Shown here piece after piece: positions 8,856 to 15,767 of a stretch of DNA of 41,929 nucleotides (positions are counted from its first letter, which is position 1; the number at the start of each line of letters is the position of its first letter). The stretch lies in contig PLXO01000046.1 of the NCBI GenBank assembly GCA_003151425.1, positions 1 through 41,929 on the forward strand, given 5' to 3'. Both the position numbers and the translations under genes were made by a program. The stretch is from Acetobacteraceae bacterium. Its GTDB lineage: Bacteria > Pseudomonadota > Alphaproteobacteria > Acetobacterales > Acetobacteraceae. A model generated the notes under the pieces. The model searched no databases. It was not told the DNA's origin and worked only from the letters and a program-made list of their open reading frames with translations.

Positions 8856-10019
8856 GTGCCAGCCACCTTCATTCTTCAGGGTCTCACCCCTCGGAATCAC
8901 CTCTCGGCCGTCGCGGAGGTAATGCAGGTTGATGGTATCGAGCGGGTTCTTATCAGCGTGGCTTTCGTCAGCTCCGCGGGCGTGAAGCTGGTCGGGGGCC
9001 ATGTCCGACCCCACGCTGCTAATGCGACCGTCTTTGTGGGAATACGGAATGGCATCACGTCCGCTCAGGCGATCAAAGAGTTGCTTGACTTGGGCGTGCG
9101 CCTTTGGATGGTCGACACGGGGTCGGCTTCTCTCGTGTTCCATCCCAAGATTTACTACGCTCAAGGAACAAAGACCGCACGCCTCATGGTCGGCTCTGCC
9201 AATCTGACGACAGGTGGCTTGAACAACAATATCGAGGCCAGTGTCATTTTGGATCTGAACCTCGCTGCCCGTGACGACAAGCGGATTGCGCGCTTTATCG
9301 AGCATCTATTCAAAGATCTTCCAGCCAAACATCCGAGCAACATCAGCGCTGTCGCCCAAGCGACCTCCCTGGAGACTCTGCTGGCCGATCCGCGCCTTGT
9401 CGACGAAAGGAGCGTTTCAGTACGCACCGTATCGCGGCTGATTGGCGGCGCGGGCGCCCTCAACCCGGTGCCCATCCTCAAGGTGCTGACCAAGAGGATC
9501 GTCTCTCACCTTCCTCAAAGGCTTCTCTCGCCGCGGCGTGCAAATGCTCCGGCGAGCCCGACGCCTTCGCTTCCTTTGGTGACCGCTTACGAACTGGTGT
9601 GGACGACGACCAAGCTGACGGAGCGGGATCTCAATATTCCCAAGGGGGAAACAACGAATGCGACCGGTTCCATGAATTTGGACAAGGGGGCTATGGACGA
9701 CGGTTTTAATTTCCAGGACTACTTTCGTAATGAAGTATTCAATCACCTTCCCTGGGACCCGCCCGATGCCAGGGGGATCGAGAGGGCGCGCGCGAACTTC
9801 CATCTGATTGTCGAAGGTATCGATTGTGGCAGCTTCGACCTGACGGTCCGCCACGATACAAAGACGGGCACCAAGAGCGAAGCCCAAGGCCAGCCGCGCA
9901 CGAAGCTCAGTTGGGGTAAGGCTAAGCCTTTCGTAGCTAAGGATGCGCTCATCGGTCGAACCCTCAGCCTCTCCCGATCCATCGACGACCGAACCCGCTT
10001 TCTCATCGCGATCGACTAG
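8856..10019 (+). CDS. Type II restriction endonuclease, PLD-fold (BfiI/NgoFVII-like)
   Basis: The 387-residue protein has an N-terminal phospholipase-D-type nuclease domain with a single HxK...GSxN active site: H96 and K98 in FHPKIYY, G113-S114-N116 in MVGSANLTTGGLNNN, and E127. BfiI-type enzymes with one such motif dimerise to build one metal-independent active site. After a linker (about 225-242), residues 243-387 begin YELVWTTTKLTERDLNIP and contain a TGSMNLDKG and FRNEVF pattern, matching the B3-like DNA-recognition domain of this endonuclease family. The GTG start follows AGGGGG by 5 nt. It faces the methyltransferase tail to tail, and their stop codons overlap in CTAG. The sequence is visibly less GC-rich than its neighbours, suggesting horizontal transfer. 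The target sequence cannot be read from the protein. Confidence 0.85.
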   Translation: MPATFILQGLTPRNHLSAVAEVMQVDGIERVLISVAFVSSAGVKLVGGHVRPHAANATVFVGIRNGITSAQAIKELLDLGVRLWMVDTGSASLVFHPKIYYAQGTKTARLMVGSANLTTGGLNNNIEASVILDLNLAARDDKRIARFIEHLFKDLPAKHPSNISAVAQATSLETLLADPRLVDERSVSVRTVSRLIGGAGALNPVPILKVLTKRIVSHLPQRLLSPRRANAPASPTPSLPLVTAYELVWTTTKLTERDLNIPKGETTNATGSMNLDKGAMDDGFNFQDYFRNEVFNHLPWDPPDARGIERARANFHLIVEGIDCGSFDLTVRHDTKTGTKSEAQGQPRTKLSWGKAKPFVAKDALIGRTLSLSRSIDDRTRFLIAID

Positions 10020-11659
10020 ACTTCGTCCAATTCGTCGTTCGCGTTACGCTGCCGCCGGTTCCTAAGGCGACTCCAGGCAGAGAGCAGGGTGTTACACTGA
10101 GCCTCAGACAGTCCGATGGAGGCGAGGATCTCGCTACCGTAAGTCGCCAGGACTTCATCCATCGACAAAGTTCGTACCGCGTGGTCCAGCGTGCGCGCAT
10201 CCACCCCGCGAGCGGCCGGTACGGGAACAAGCAACCGCTCGATTTCTGACGGAACTAGCTCCAGGACGCCGCCGCCATATGTACGTCCCTCAAGTTCTGC
10301 GCTAAGAGCAGTCAGAGGATTAACGAAGGCGCCTACCAGCGTTTCAGCTCGGGTGCCCAGGGACCGAATCCGATAGGCGGTATCAGTCGTATACGCCTCG
10401 GCCTTGTTCAGTATGAGGCGTGGCGCATCATGAGATCGCTTGAGCATCCCAATTCCAGTCGAGTAGACGGATGGGACCGTATACCAAGGCTTACGAATCC
10501 GGCATTTATAACGGGTATGCAGCTGTTGCCGTTCGCCAAGCCGCACGTAAGCCGCCACTTTCGGGTCGTCCCCGGCTGCATGATCCGGAAACCAGAGGAA
10601 GTTCGAGGGCAGGCCCACTTTGCCGTTCGTGCGGTGCTGCTTAGCGTCATAGATAACACCCGGGCAGTGCTCGCTGCGGCCGAACATTGGGTGAGCCCAC
10701 TGCTCAAGACCAAAGGTCCTTACTGTCTCGTCGCTGACTAGGAAGAACTTGTTGGCGCCGGTAACGATGCCGACGTCCACATCAGCTACATCGCAGAACC
10801 GATGGACAGACGGAAACTCCTCAACTTCGTCGAGTAGATCTCGTACCGCAACGTCCAAAAAAGCTCGTGTCCACTTGCCCTCTACAGTTCGCCCATTCAT
10901 GGGGATCGGACGCGCGAAGATCACGCCGGGATCACCATCGAGAAAGCTACGTCCGCGCACTGGAACCAAACCAAGTCCTTCTGTGGGGTCGCTTGGCTTT
11001 TGTTTCTTCTCAGCCATGAGAAGAACGGCACCCTGGAGGGTATCCTCGAACCAGAGTTCCTCGGGATCGACGATGACAAGCCTGCGGCAGGTCTCTCCCA
11101 GGAATGTCCTCAGAGATTGCGCGTGCAGGACGTGGATGATTTCGGCTGGTACAACCATGGCCAGGCGCCCGCCAGGTCGGAGCAGAGCCACCGACGCAAG
11201 GACGAAGGGCACCCAGGCGTTCGTATGCTTCGTGAACCGGCACGCGAGAGTCGAGAATACCTTCGCGGCTGCACCTTGAAAGTTTGTCGGCAGATATTGG
11301 TACCGAACGAACGGAGGGTTGCCGACGACCCCATCGAAGCGCTGGCCGCCCTTGTGCAACTCGCCCAACGCCCAGCCCAAGAAATCGCGGTTTAGCACCT
11401 CCGTCTCTATGGTTAGACTCCTGGCACGTTCCGTTGCCTTGGCCGCTTCGACCGGGTCTAACTCGAAAGCGACGACTCGTGCAGATCCTATACCTGCGCA
11501 GTCAAGGACTTCTAGGAACACGCCATTGCCACAACTCGGTTCCAAGATGTCTTTGGGGCGGCCTTGCGCCACCCAACGTGCAAGGAAGTTAGCGAGATCG
11601 GGGGGCGTATAGTAACCGCCACGCAGCTTCTCCGCCGTTTCATTTCGCATGAAATTCAT
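10016..11659 (-). CDS. Type II N6-adenine DNA methyltransferase (Eco57I/TaqI class)
   Basis: The 547-residue enzyme should methylate adenine in the target of the facing endonuclease. Motifs run in gamma-class order: X GGYYTPP (14-20), I EPSCGNGVF (40-48) for AdoMet binding, II FELD (65-68), III RDF (91-93) and IV NPPF (114-117), the N6-adenine catalytic motif. The C-terminal half, roughly 240-510, would be the target-recognition part (VGIVTGANKFFLV, then a LVPSEIERLLVPVP block). The ATG at 11657-11659 overlaps the upstream regulator's stop as ATGA, which supports this start and suggests translational coupling. Its GC content is lower than in the surrounding chromosomal genes. Confidence 0.92.
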   Translation of the reverse strand: MNFMRNETAEKLRGGYYTPPDLANFLARWVAQGRPKDILEPSCGNGVFLEVLDCAGIGSARVVAFELDPVEAAKATERARSLTIETEVLNRDFLGWALGELHKGGQRFDGVVGNPPFVRYQYLPTNFQGAAAKVFSTLACRFTKHTNAWVPFVLASVALLRPGGRLAMVVPAEIIHVLHAQSLRTFLGETCRRLVIVDPEELWFEDTLQGAVLLMAEKKQKPSDPTEGLGLVPVRGRSFLDGDPGVIFARPIPMNGRTVEGKWTRAFLDVAVRDLLDEVEEFPSVHRFCDVADVDVGIVTGANKFFLVSDETVRTFGLEQWAHPMFGRSEHCPGVIYDAKQHRTNGKVGLPSNFLWFPDHAAGDDPKVAAYVRLGERQQLHTRYKCRIRKPWYTVPSVYSTGIGMLKRSHDAPRLILNKAEAYTTDTAYRIRSLGTRAETLVGAFVNPLTALSAELEGRTYGGGVLELVPSEIERLLVPVPAARGVDARTLDHAVRTLSMDEVLATYGSEILASIGLSEAQCNTLLSAWSRLRNRRQRNANDELDEV

Positions 11660-11856
11660 GGCTTACGGTCACCGCTCGACACAGCTTTCGTTTCTGGTAG
11701 CAGCGAAGGCTGCTCATATTGGTCGATGTGCTCCGCGGCGGTGCGGACAAACCAATCCTTGAGGGTAAGTCCTTGCGCGGCGAGAACGCTGTAGAGTCGG
11801 CGTTTGAACGCCTCGCCCACCTCTATAACTATTCGCCCCGAGGCTCCTTTCGGCAT
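11656..11856 (-). CDS. Small ribbon-helix-helix-like regulator of the R-M operon
   Basis: A 66-residue protein with a strand GRIVIEV (about 7-13) followed by two helices, EAFKRRLYSVLAAQG and TLKDWFVRTAAEHI, the pattern of a ribbon-helix-helix (Arc/MetJ/CopG) DNA-binding fold. I start it at the ATG 11854-11856, which follows GGGGA; an alternative ATG at 11875-11877 lies inside the operator palindrome. It ends with an ATGA overlap into the methyltransferase. Position and fold suggest it represses its own promoter and so times methyltransferase (and perhaps endonuclease) expression, the job done by C proteins in other systems. That role is inferred. The DNA-binding fold is moderately sure. Confidence 0.7.
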   Translation of the reverse strand: MPKGASGRIVIEVGEAFKRRLYSVLAAQGLTLKDWFVRTAAEHIDQYEQPSLLPETKAVSSGDRKP

Positions 11857-11869
11857 CTGTCCGTCCCCA

Positions 11870-11890
11870 TGTGACATACAATATGTCACA
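11870..11890. promoter_or_regulatory. Perfect 9-bp dyad operator
   Basis: TGTGACATA at 11870-11878 and TATGTCACA at 11882-11890 form an exact inverted repeat with a CAA spacer. It sits just downstream of the predicted -10 box and 13 nt before the regulator's preferred start, where bound repressor would block transcription. The natural ligand is the ribbon-helix-helix protein encoded next to it (inference). Confidence 0.75.
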
Positions 11891-11891
11891 T

Positions 11892-11921
11892 AACATAGAG
11901 GCGATTCCCCAGGTAGCACAA
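11892..11921 (-). promoter_or_regulatory. Candidate promoter of the methyltransferase operon
   Basis: On the minus strand TTGTGC (11916-11921) and TATGTT (11892-11897) are 18 bp apart. The 9-bp dyad begins 1 nt further on, covering the expected start of transcription. Confidence 0.45.
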
Positions 11922-11957
11922 CCCTAAACCGTAGCGACATGGCTGGAAGACGGTCGT

Positions 11958-12125
11958 ATGCAGACTTGCATTGCCCGCGGAGGATTCGCCTCCCACAAAT
12001 GAAGGAAGTTGCAGTTCAACGGCCGGCGCTCGACGGTGCCTCGGCACGCGGCGCACCTGAACACCGGCACGTTCCGCGCCATCCCGAAGCAGCTCGGCCC
12101 GACCAAGGCGGATTTGGAGTCCTGA
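11958..12125 (+). pseudogene. HicA-type toxin, inactivated at its catalytic motif
   Basis: HicA toxins are small mRNA interferases whose catalytic histidine lies in a GSH motif. In one frame the sequence reads MQTCIARGGFASHK, stop, RKLQFNGRRSTVPRHAAHLNTG, then TFRAIPKQLGPTKADLES. The family normally reads 'HKGSHRK' at this junction. Here a TGA (12000-12002) replaces the GSH block, so both the frame and the catalytic residue are lost while the C-terminal half is still readable. The remnant ends 3 nt before the hicB start, the usual hicAB operon spacing. ATG 11958 as the original start is uncertain. Confidence 0.7.
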
Positions 12126-12128
12126 CCG

Positions 12129-12557
12129 ATGCGCTACGCCTATCCGTACACCATGGAACCCCAGCCCGAGGGCGGGTTCACCGTGACCTTTCCGGATGTT
12201 CCGGAAGCCATCACCGAGGGCGACACCGCCGCCGAGGCTCGCGCGCGCGCCGAAGACGCGCTGGTGGCGGCCTTGAGCTTCTACACCGATGACGCCAGGC
12301 CGCTCCCGACGCCGTCGGCGGCGCGCGGTCGGCCGGTCGCGGTGGTGCCGCCCTTGGTTGCCGCGAAGCTCGCCCTGCATGACGCGATGCTGGCCACCGG
12401 GATCTCCAACGTCGAGCTCGGCCGGCGGCTCGACCTGGAGGAGAAGGCGGCGCGCCGGCTGCGCGACCCGCTCCACCGCAGCCATATCGGCCAGATCGAG
12501 GCCGCGCTGCGCCTGCTGGGCAAGCGGCTGGAGATCCGGGTGCTTGAGGTGATTTGA
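12129..12557 (+). CDS. hicB: HicB-family antitoxin
   Basis: The 142-residue protein begins with the degraded-RNase-H-like HicB fold (MRYAYPYTMEPQPEGGFTVTFPDVPEAITEGD, an E/A-rich helix, then VAALSFYTDD) that binds and silences HicA. From about residue 75 it carries a helix-turn-helix region (LALHDAMLATGISNVELGRRLDLEEKAARRL) that should bind the operon's own promoter. It directly follows the broken hicA with a 3-nt gap. With its toxin dead it may persist only as a regulator or be on its way out; the reading frame itself is intact. Confidence 0.85.
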   Translation: MRYAYPYTMEPQPEGGFTVTFPDVPEAITEGDTAAEARARAEDALVAALSFYTDDARPLPTPSAARGRPVAVVPPLVAAKLALHDAMLATGISNVELGRRLDLEEKAARRLRDPLHRSHIGQIEAALRLLGKRLEIRVLEVI

Positions 12558-12710
12558 TCAAGGAGCTCCAGGCTGAAAGTTGCTTTTGCCTTGCTTGCGG
12601 ACCGCCTGGTGCCTTGGCCCGCCGTCCGGCCTCGGGCCGAGATGGCATCGACGGCCGATACCCCCCGTATTGGTCCCGTCGATGGACCGGCAGACATAGG
12701 AGCGAGGGCC

Positions 12711-13016
12711 GTGGCGACCGTGCGGATAACACTGCCAGACGATCTGGCTCGGGACCTTGCCGAGGCTGGGCTGCTTCAGCCACAGGTCATCGAGAGCATT
12801 CTGCGCGATCGGCTTCGCGCCACCCGGGTTGCGGACTTCGGGAAGATACGTGCCGCGCTCCGGGCCGACCCGCCGGAGCCGACGACAGGCGACGAGATCA
12901 ACGCCGAAATCGCTGCCTATCGCGCCGAGCAGACGGTGCCGCCGGGGACGGCGATGATCGTCAAGGGAATGTCCGGCCGGGCCTCGGCTCCGCCGGTTGC
13001 AGCGAGGATGCCATGA
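12711..13016 (+). CDS. Antitoxin-like protein (orphan)
   Basis: A 101-residue product from a GTG start preceded by AGGAG. The first 75 or so residues (VATVRITLPDDLARDLAEAGLLQP..., LRDRLRATRVADFGKIRAAL..., GDEINAEIAAYRAEQ) match the style of type II antitoxins paired with PIN toxins: an N-terminal DNA-binding part and a charged toxin-binding tail. The last 26 residues (TVPPGTAMIVKGMSG...) look unlike the family, as if the true stop was lost and the frame ran on. It ends with an ATGA overlap into the next antitoxin gene. No own toxin lies behind it. Confidence 0.6.
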   Translation: MATVRITLPDDLARDLAEAGLLQPQVIESILRDRLRATRVADFGKIRAALRADPPEPTTGDEINAEIAAYRAEQTVPPGTAMIVKGMSGRASAPPVAARMP

Positions 13017-13261
13017 CGAAGGTGACGGAGCCGCAGTTCATCGAAAGCACCGCCGGACAGGTGGCGGCGGAGCTCGCGCGCCGGGGCGTTGCGCCAGACC
13101 AGCGCGTGACGATCACGATCGAGCCGGACGAACCTGACGACTGGATCACCAAGGCGCGGAATTTCGCACGGCCCAAGGTGATTGCGGAAGGTTGGTCGGA
13201 TGCGGATATCGATCGCATCATCGAGGAAGAACGCAAAGCCGTGCAACATCTTCTCGGATGA
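13013..13261 (+). CDS. Antitoxin of a PIN-domain toxin module
   Basis: An 82-residue protein starting MTKVTEPQFIESTAGQ with a predicted helix-rich acidic C-terminus (WSDADIDRIIEEERKAVQHLL). It is overlapped by 4 nt on each side (ATGA), placing it in one operon with the upstream orphan antitoxin and the downstream PIN gene. Size, order and the Asp/Glu-rich tail support an antitoxin. The exact antitoxin family is not clear to me. Confidence 0.7.
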   Translation: MTKVTEPQFIESTAGQVAAELARRGVAPDQRVTITIEPDEPDDWITKARNFARPKVIAEGWSDADIDRIIEEERKAVQHLLG

Positions 13262-13652
13262 GGCTTGTCGTTGACACCAACGTCTTTGTTAGTGCTGCGC
13301 TCAAGCGGTTGTCGTGGCCCGGTGATACCGTTCGCTGGATTGAGAAATACGATGGCCTTCTGAAAACCGATGTCACCGAGCAGGAGGTCATGGCGGTCTT
13401 GCAGCGGCCGCGCCTCGCGCTCAAGATTGCGCCGTTCTTTCTCGATAACCTGCGCCGGGTGTTTGCCGTTGCCGAGCTGGTGACGATCACCGAGCCGGTG
13501 ACAGGGTGCCGTGATCCGGACGACGACAAGTTTCTGGAGCTGGCCGTGAACGGCCATGCCGACGTGATCGTCTTGGCGACGCCGATCTGCTGGTGCCCGA
13601 TACCTTCCGCGGTATCCCGATCATCACCCCGGCTGCGTTCAGCCACGCGTAG
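13258..13652 (+). pseudogene. PIN-domain toxin (VapC-like), frameshifted
   Basis: PIN toxins are metal-dependent ribonucleases with four acidic residues. The N-terminal frame MRLVVDTNVFVSAALKRL and the CRDPDDDKFLELAVNG block are intact, but a single-base loss near 13570-13575 shifts the frame. Read one frame over, the ending returns as GDADLLVPDTFRGIPIITPAAFSHA with a natural TAG at 13650-13652. The shift removes the last conserved acidic motif (GDADLL) from the translated protein, which instead runs on to 13722 with a foreign tail. The toxin is very probably inactive. It starts with an ATGA overlap from the antitoxin gene. Confidence 0.85.
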
Positions 13653-13849
13653 GCTATGTGACCAACACCATTTCGTGTCGCTCAATCGCGATGAGCGCGC
13701 GAAGTTGCAGGGGGGATTATAGACATTTGCCGCGTTACGCGGACCTGTCGGTCATAACGGCGTGGTCATCCGGTCGGGCCGGATACGGTGCGGCCTGCTG
13801 ATTGTGCCGACCGATTGCGTCTCCGGCCGCCTGCGCAAGGAGCACGGAC

Positions 13850-14254
13850 ATGAGAACCGCCACCGCCCTGATCCTGCTCGGCCTCGCCCTGGCGCCGGTC
13901 GCCGCGGCCCAGCAGGCGCCGACCGCCCAGCCGGCCATCCTGTCGCCGACCGAGGGCGCGACCGTGGCCAGTCCGGTCACCGTCACCGTCAAGCCGGCGG
14001 ACGCCGACTCGCCCGGGATGGCGGGCATGGGGTCGGGCGCGCATCTGCATCTGTTCGTCGACTCGAAGCTGCCGACCGCCGGCTCGATGGTCCCGATGGA
14101 CGCGCGGCATATCCATCTGCAGCACGGCGAGACCGCCACGACGCTGTCGCTGCCGCCGGGGCGCCACACGGTCCAAGTAATCGAGGGCACGATGGGCCAC
14201 ACCATTACCGCCGGCGCGCCGCATTCCGACCTGGTCACCTTCGAGGTGAAGTAG
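13850..14254 (+). CDS. DUF4399-family exported protein
   Basis: The 134-residue product starts with a Sec signal peptide (MRTATALILLGLALAPVAAAQQ, cleavage near the AAA/QQ). The mature part has the DUF4399 signature: SPTEGATVASPVTVTVK, GSGAHLHLFVDSKLP, DARHIHLQHGET and LPPGRHTVQVIEGTMGH, with several His residues suited to metal or ligand binding. The function is unknown; the protein is probably periplasmic. I use the ATG at 13850 because the signal peptide starts there, although an upstream in-frame start exists. It stands alone after the toxin-antitoxin remnants. Confidence 0.75.
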   Translation: MRTATALILLGLALAPVAAAQQAPTAQPAILSPTEGATVASPVTVTVKPADADSPGMAGMGSGAHLHLFVDSKLPTAGSMVPMDARHIHLQHGETATTLSLPPGRHTVQVIEGTMGHTITAGAPHSDLVTFEVK

Positions 14255-14691
14255 CCGCCGCAAGGCTCGCCCGGCGCCGCTGAGGCAGAGCCGGCGAGGC
14301 GCCCGCTCAAGGCGCGGCCAGCTTCATGGCGGGCTATCGTGCGCGGGCAGGCCTCCGGTCTTCGCGCGGGGTGTCCGGCGCCCACGCTCCGTCCGGCTCG
14401 GTTTGTCTGGCGCTGTCGGGGCGATCCGCTGTAAGATTGACTAACTACCGTCCAGCACGCCAGGATCGCAGATGCACGCCGCCGCCGCTCCCGCCGCCAC
14501 AATCTCGACCGAGGCACGCGCCGCAGTGCCGCCTCGGGCAAGCTCGCCGCAACAGCTTGCCGCGCTGGCGCCTGCCACCAGTGGGCTTTGCAACATTGGA
14601 GCGTGCCATCGGGTTTTCTTGGTGCGGCGCTTCTCCCGGGGGTTGACCTTGCGGAGCCCGCCACCGGGCCGCGACTCGGAGGACACGGTGG
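14255..14691. other. Non-coding gap before the tandem array
   Basis: I recognise no gene between the DUF4399 gene and the repeat array. Open frames exist on both strands but have no recognisable family and unusual Ala/Arg/Pro composition. Confidence 0.5.
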
Positions 14692-15700
14692 CGAGAACCG
14701 CGTGCTCCGGGCGCCAGATCGGCTGGCGGGCAGGCGCCGGGCCGCGACGGGTGGCCGGCCCCCGCCCGGCCGGGACGAAGACGACCAATGCGAGAATCGC
14801 GACATCAATCCCATACAACGTGAGAACCGGGCGCTCGACCCGGTGGTGAGCACGGACGGCGAAGGCGGCACCGGCGGGTGGCAGATAGCCGGCTCGAGGG
14901 CCGGCCATGACGGCGACGGAGGAGGGGCGGCGGCTTGGCAGGCGTCGTGCCGCGTCTGGCGGCCGGCACTCGCCCGGCCGGGGCGAAGACGACCAATGCG
15001 AGAATCACGACATCAATCCCATGCAACGTGAGAACGGGGTACGCCCGGCGCAGGCCCGGCTGCCGAGCAGGCACCGGGCCGCACGAGTGGCCGGCACTCG
15101 CCCGGCCGGGGCGAAGACGACCAATGCGAGAATCACGACATCAAAGCCATGCAACGTGAGAACAGGGCACGCCCGGCGCAGACCCGGCTGGCGGGCAGGC
15201 ACCGGGCCGCACGCGTGGCCGGCACTCGCCCGGCCGGGGCGAAGACGACGACCAATGCGAGAATCACGACATCAACGCCATGCAACGTGAGAACAGGGCA
15301 CGCCCGGCGCAGGCCCGGCTGGTCGGCCGGCGCTGTGCCGCGACGGGTGGCCGACCCTCGCCCCGGCAGGGACAAAGGCGACCAATGCGAGAATCACGAC
15401 ATCAATGCCATGCAACGTGAGAACGGGGCACCTGCGACGCAGGCCCGGCTGGCGGGCAGGCACCGGGCCGCACGAGTGGCGGGCGCTCGCCCGGCCGCCG
15501 CGAAGGCGACCACTGCGAGAATCGCAACACCAATCCCATGCAACGTGAGAACGCGGCACGCCCGACGCAGGCCGGCTGGCGGGCAGGCACCGAGCCGCAC
15601 GAGTGGCCGGCCCTCGCCCTGGCCGCTACGAAGGCGACCAATGCGAGAATCGCGGCATCGATGCCATGCAACGTGAGGACCGAGCGCGCAGGCAGCGCAA
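14692..15700. repeat. Array of seven ~128-131 bp tandem repeats
   Basis: An AT-richer core of about 44 bp, beginning ACCAATGCGAGAATC and ending GCAACGTGAGAAC, recurs at 14784, 14992, 15120, 15251, 15381, 15509 and 15637, spaced 208, 128, 131, 130, 128 and 128 bp apart. The GC-rich segments between cores are also related (GGCTGGCGGGCAGGCACC..., then ACTCGCCCGGCC), so this is not a CRISPR array. A further spacer-like segment precedes the first core. Most segments can form a hairpin around a GCCGG loop, for example CGAGTG/CACTCG at 15084-15100. Period lengths are not multiples of three, so the array is non-coding. It lies just beyond the stop of the MFS_3 gene on the minus strand. Confidence 0.9.
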
Positions 15701-15767
15701 TCCGGGCGCAGATGGCCGGGTCAGGGCCGGCCGTGACCGCGAGGCCCGGGTGAGAAGGATGACCTCC

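Noticed and set aside
14692..15700. CRISPR array
   Set aside because: The repeat cores are about 44 bp but the intervening segments are also related to each other, 84-87 bp long, and no cas gene is near. It is a tandem repeat.
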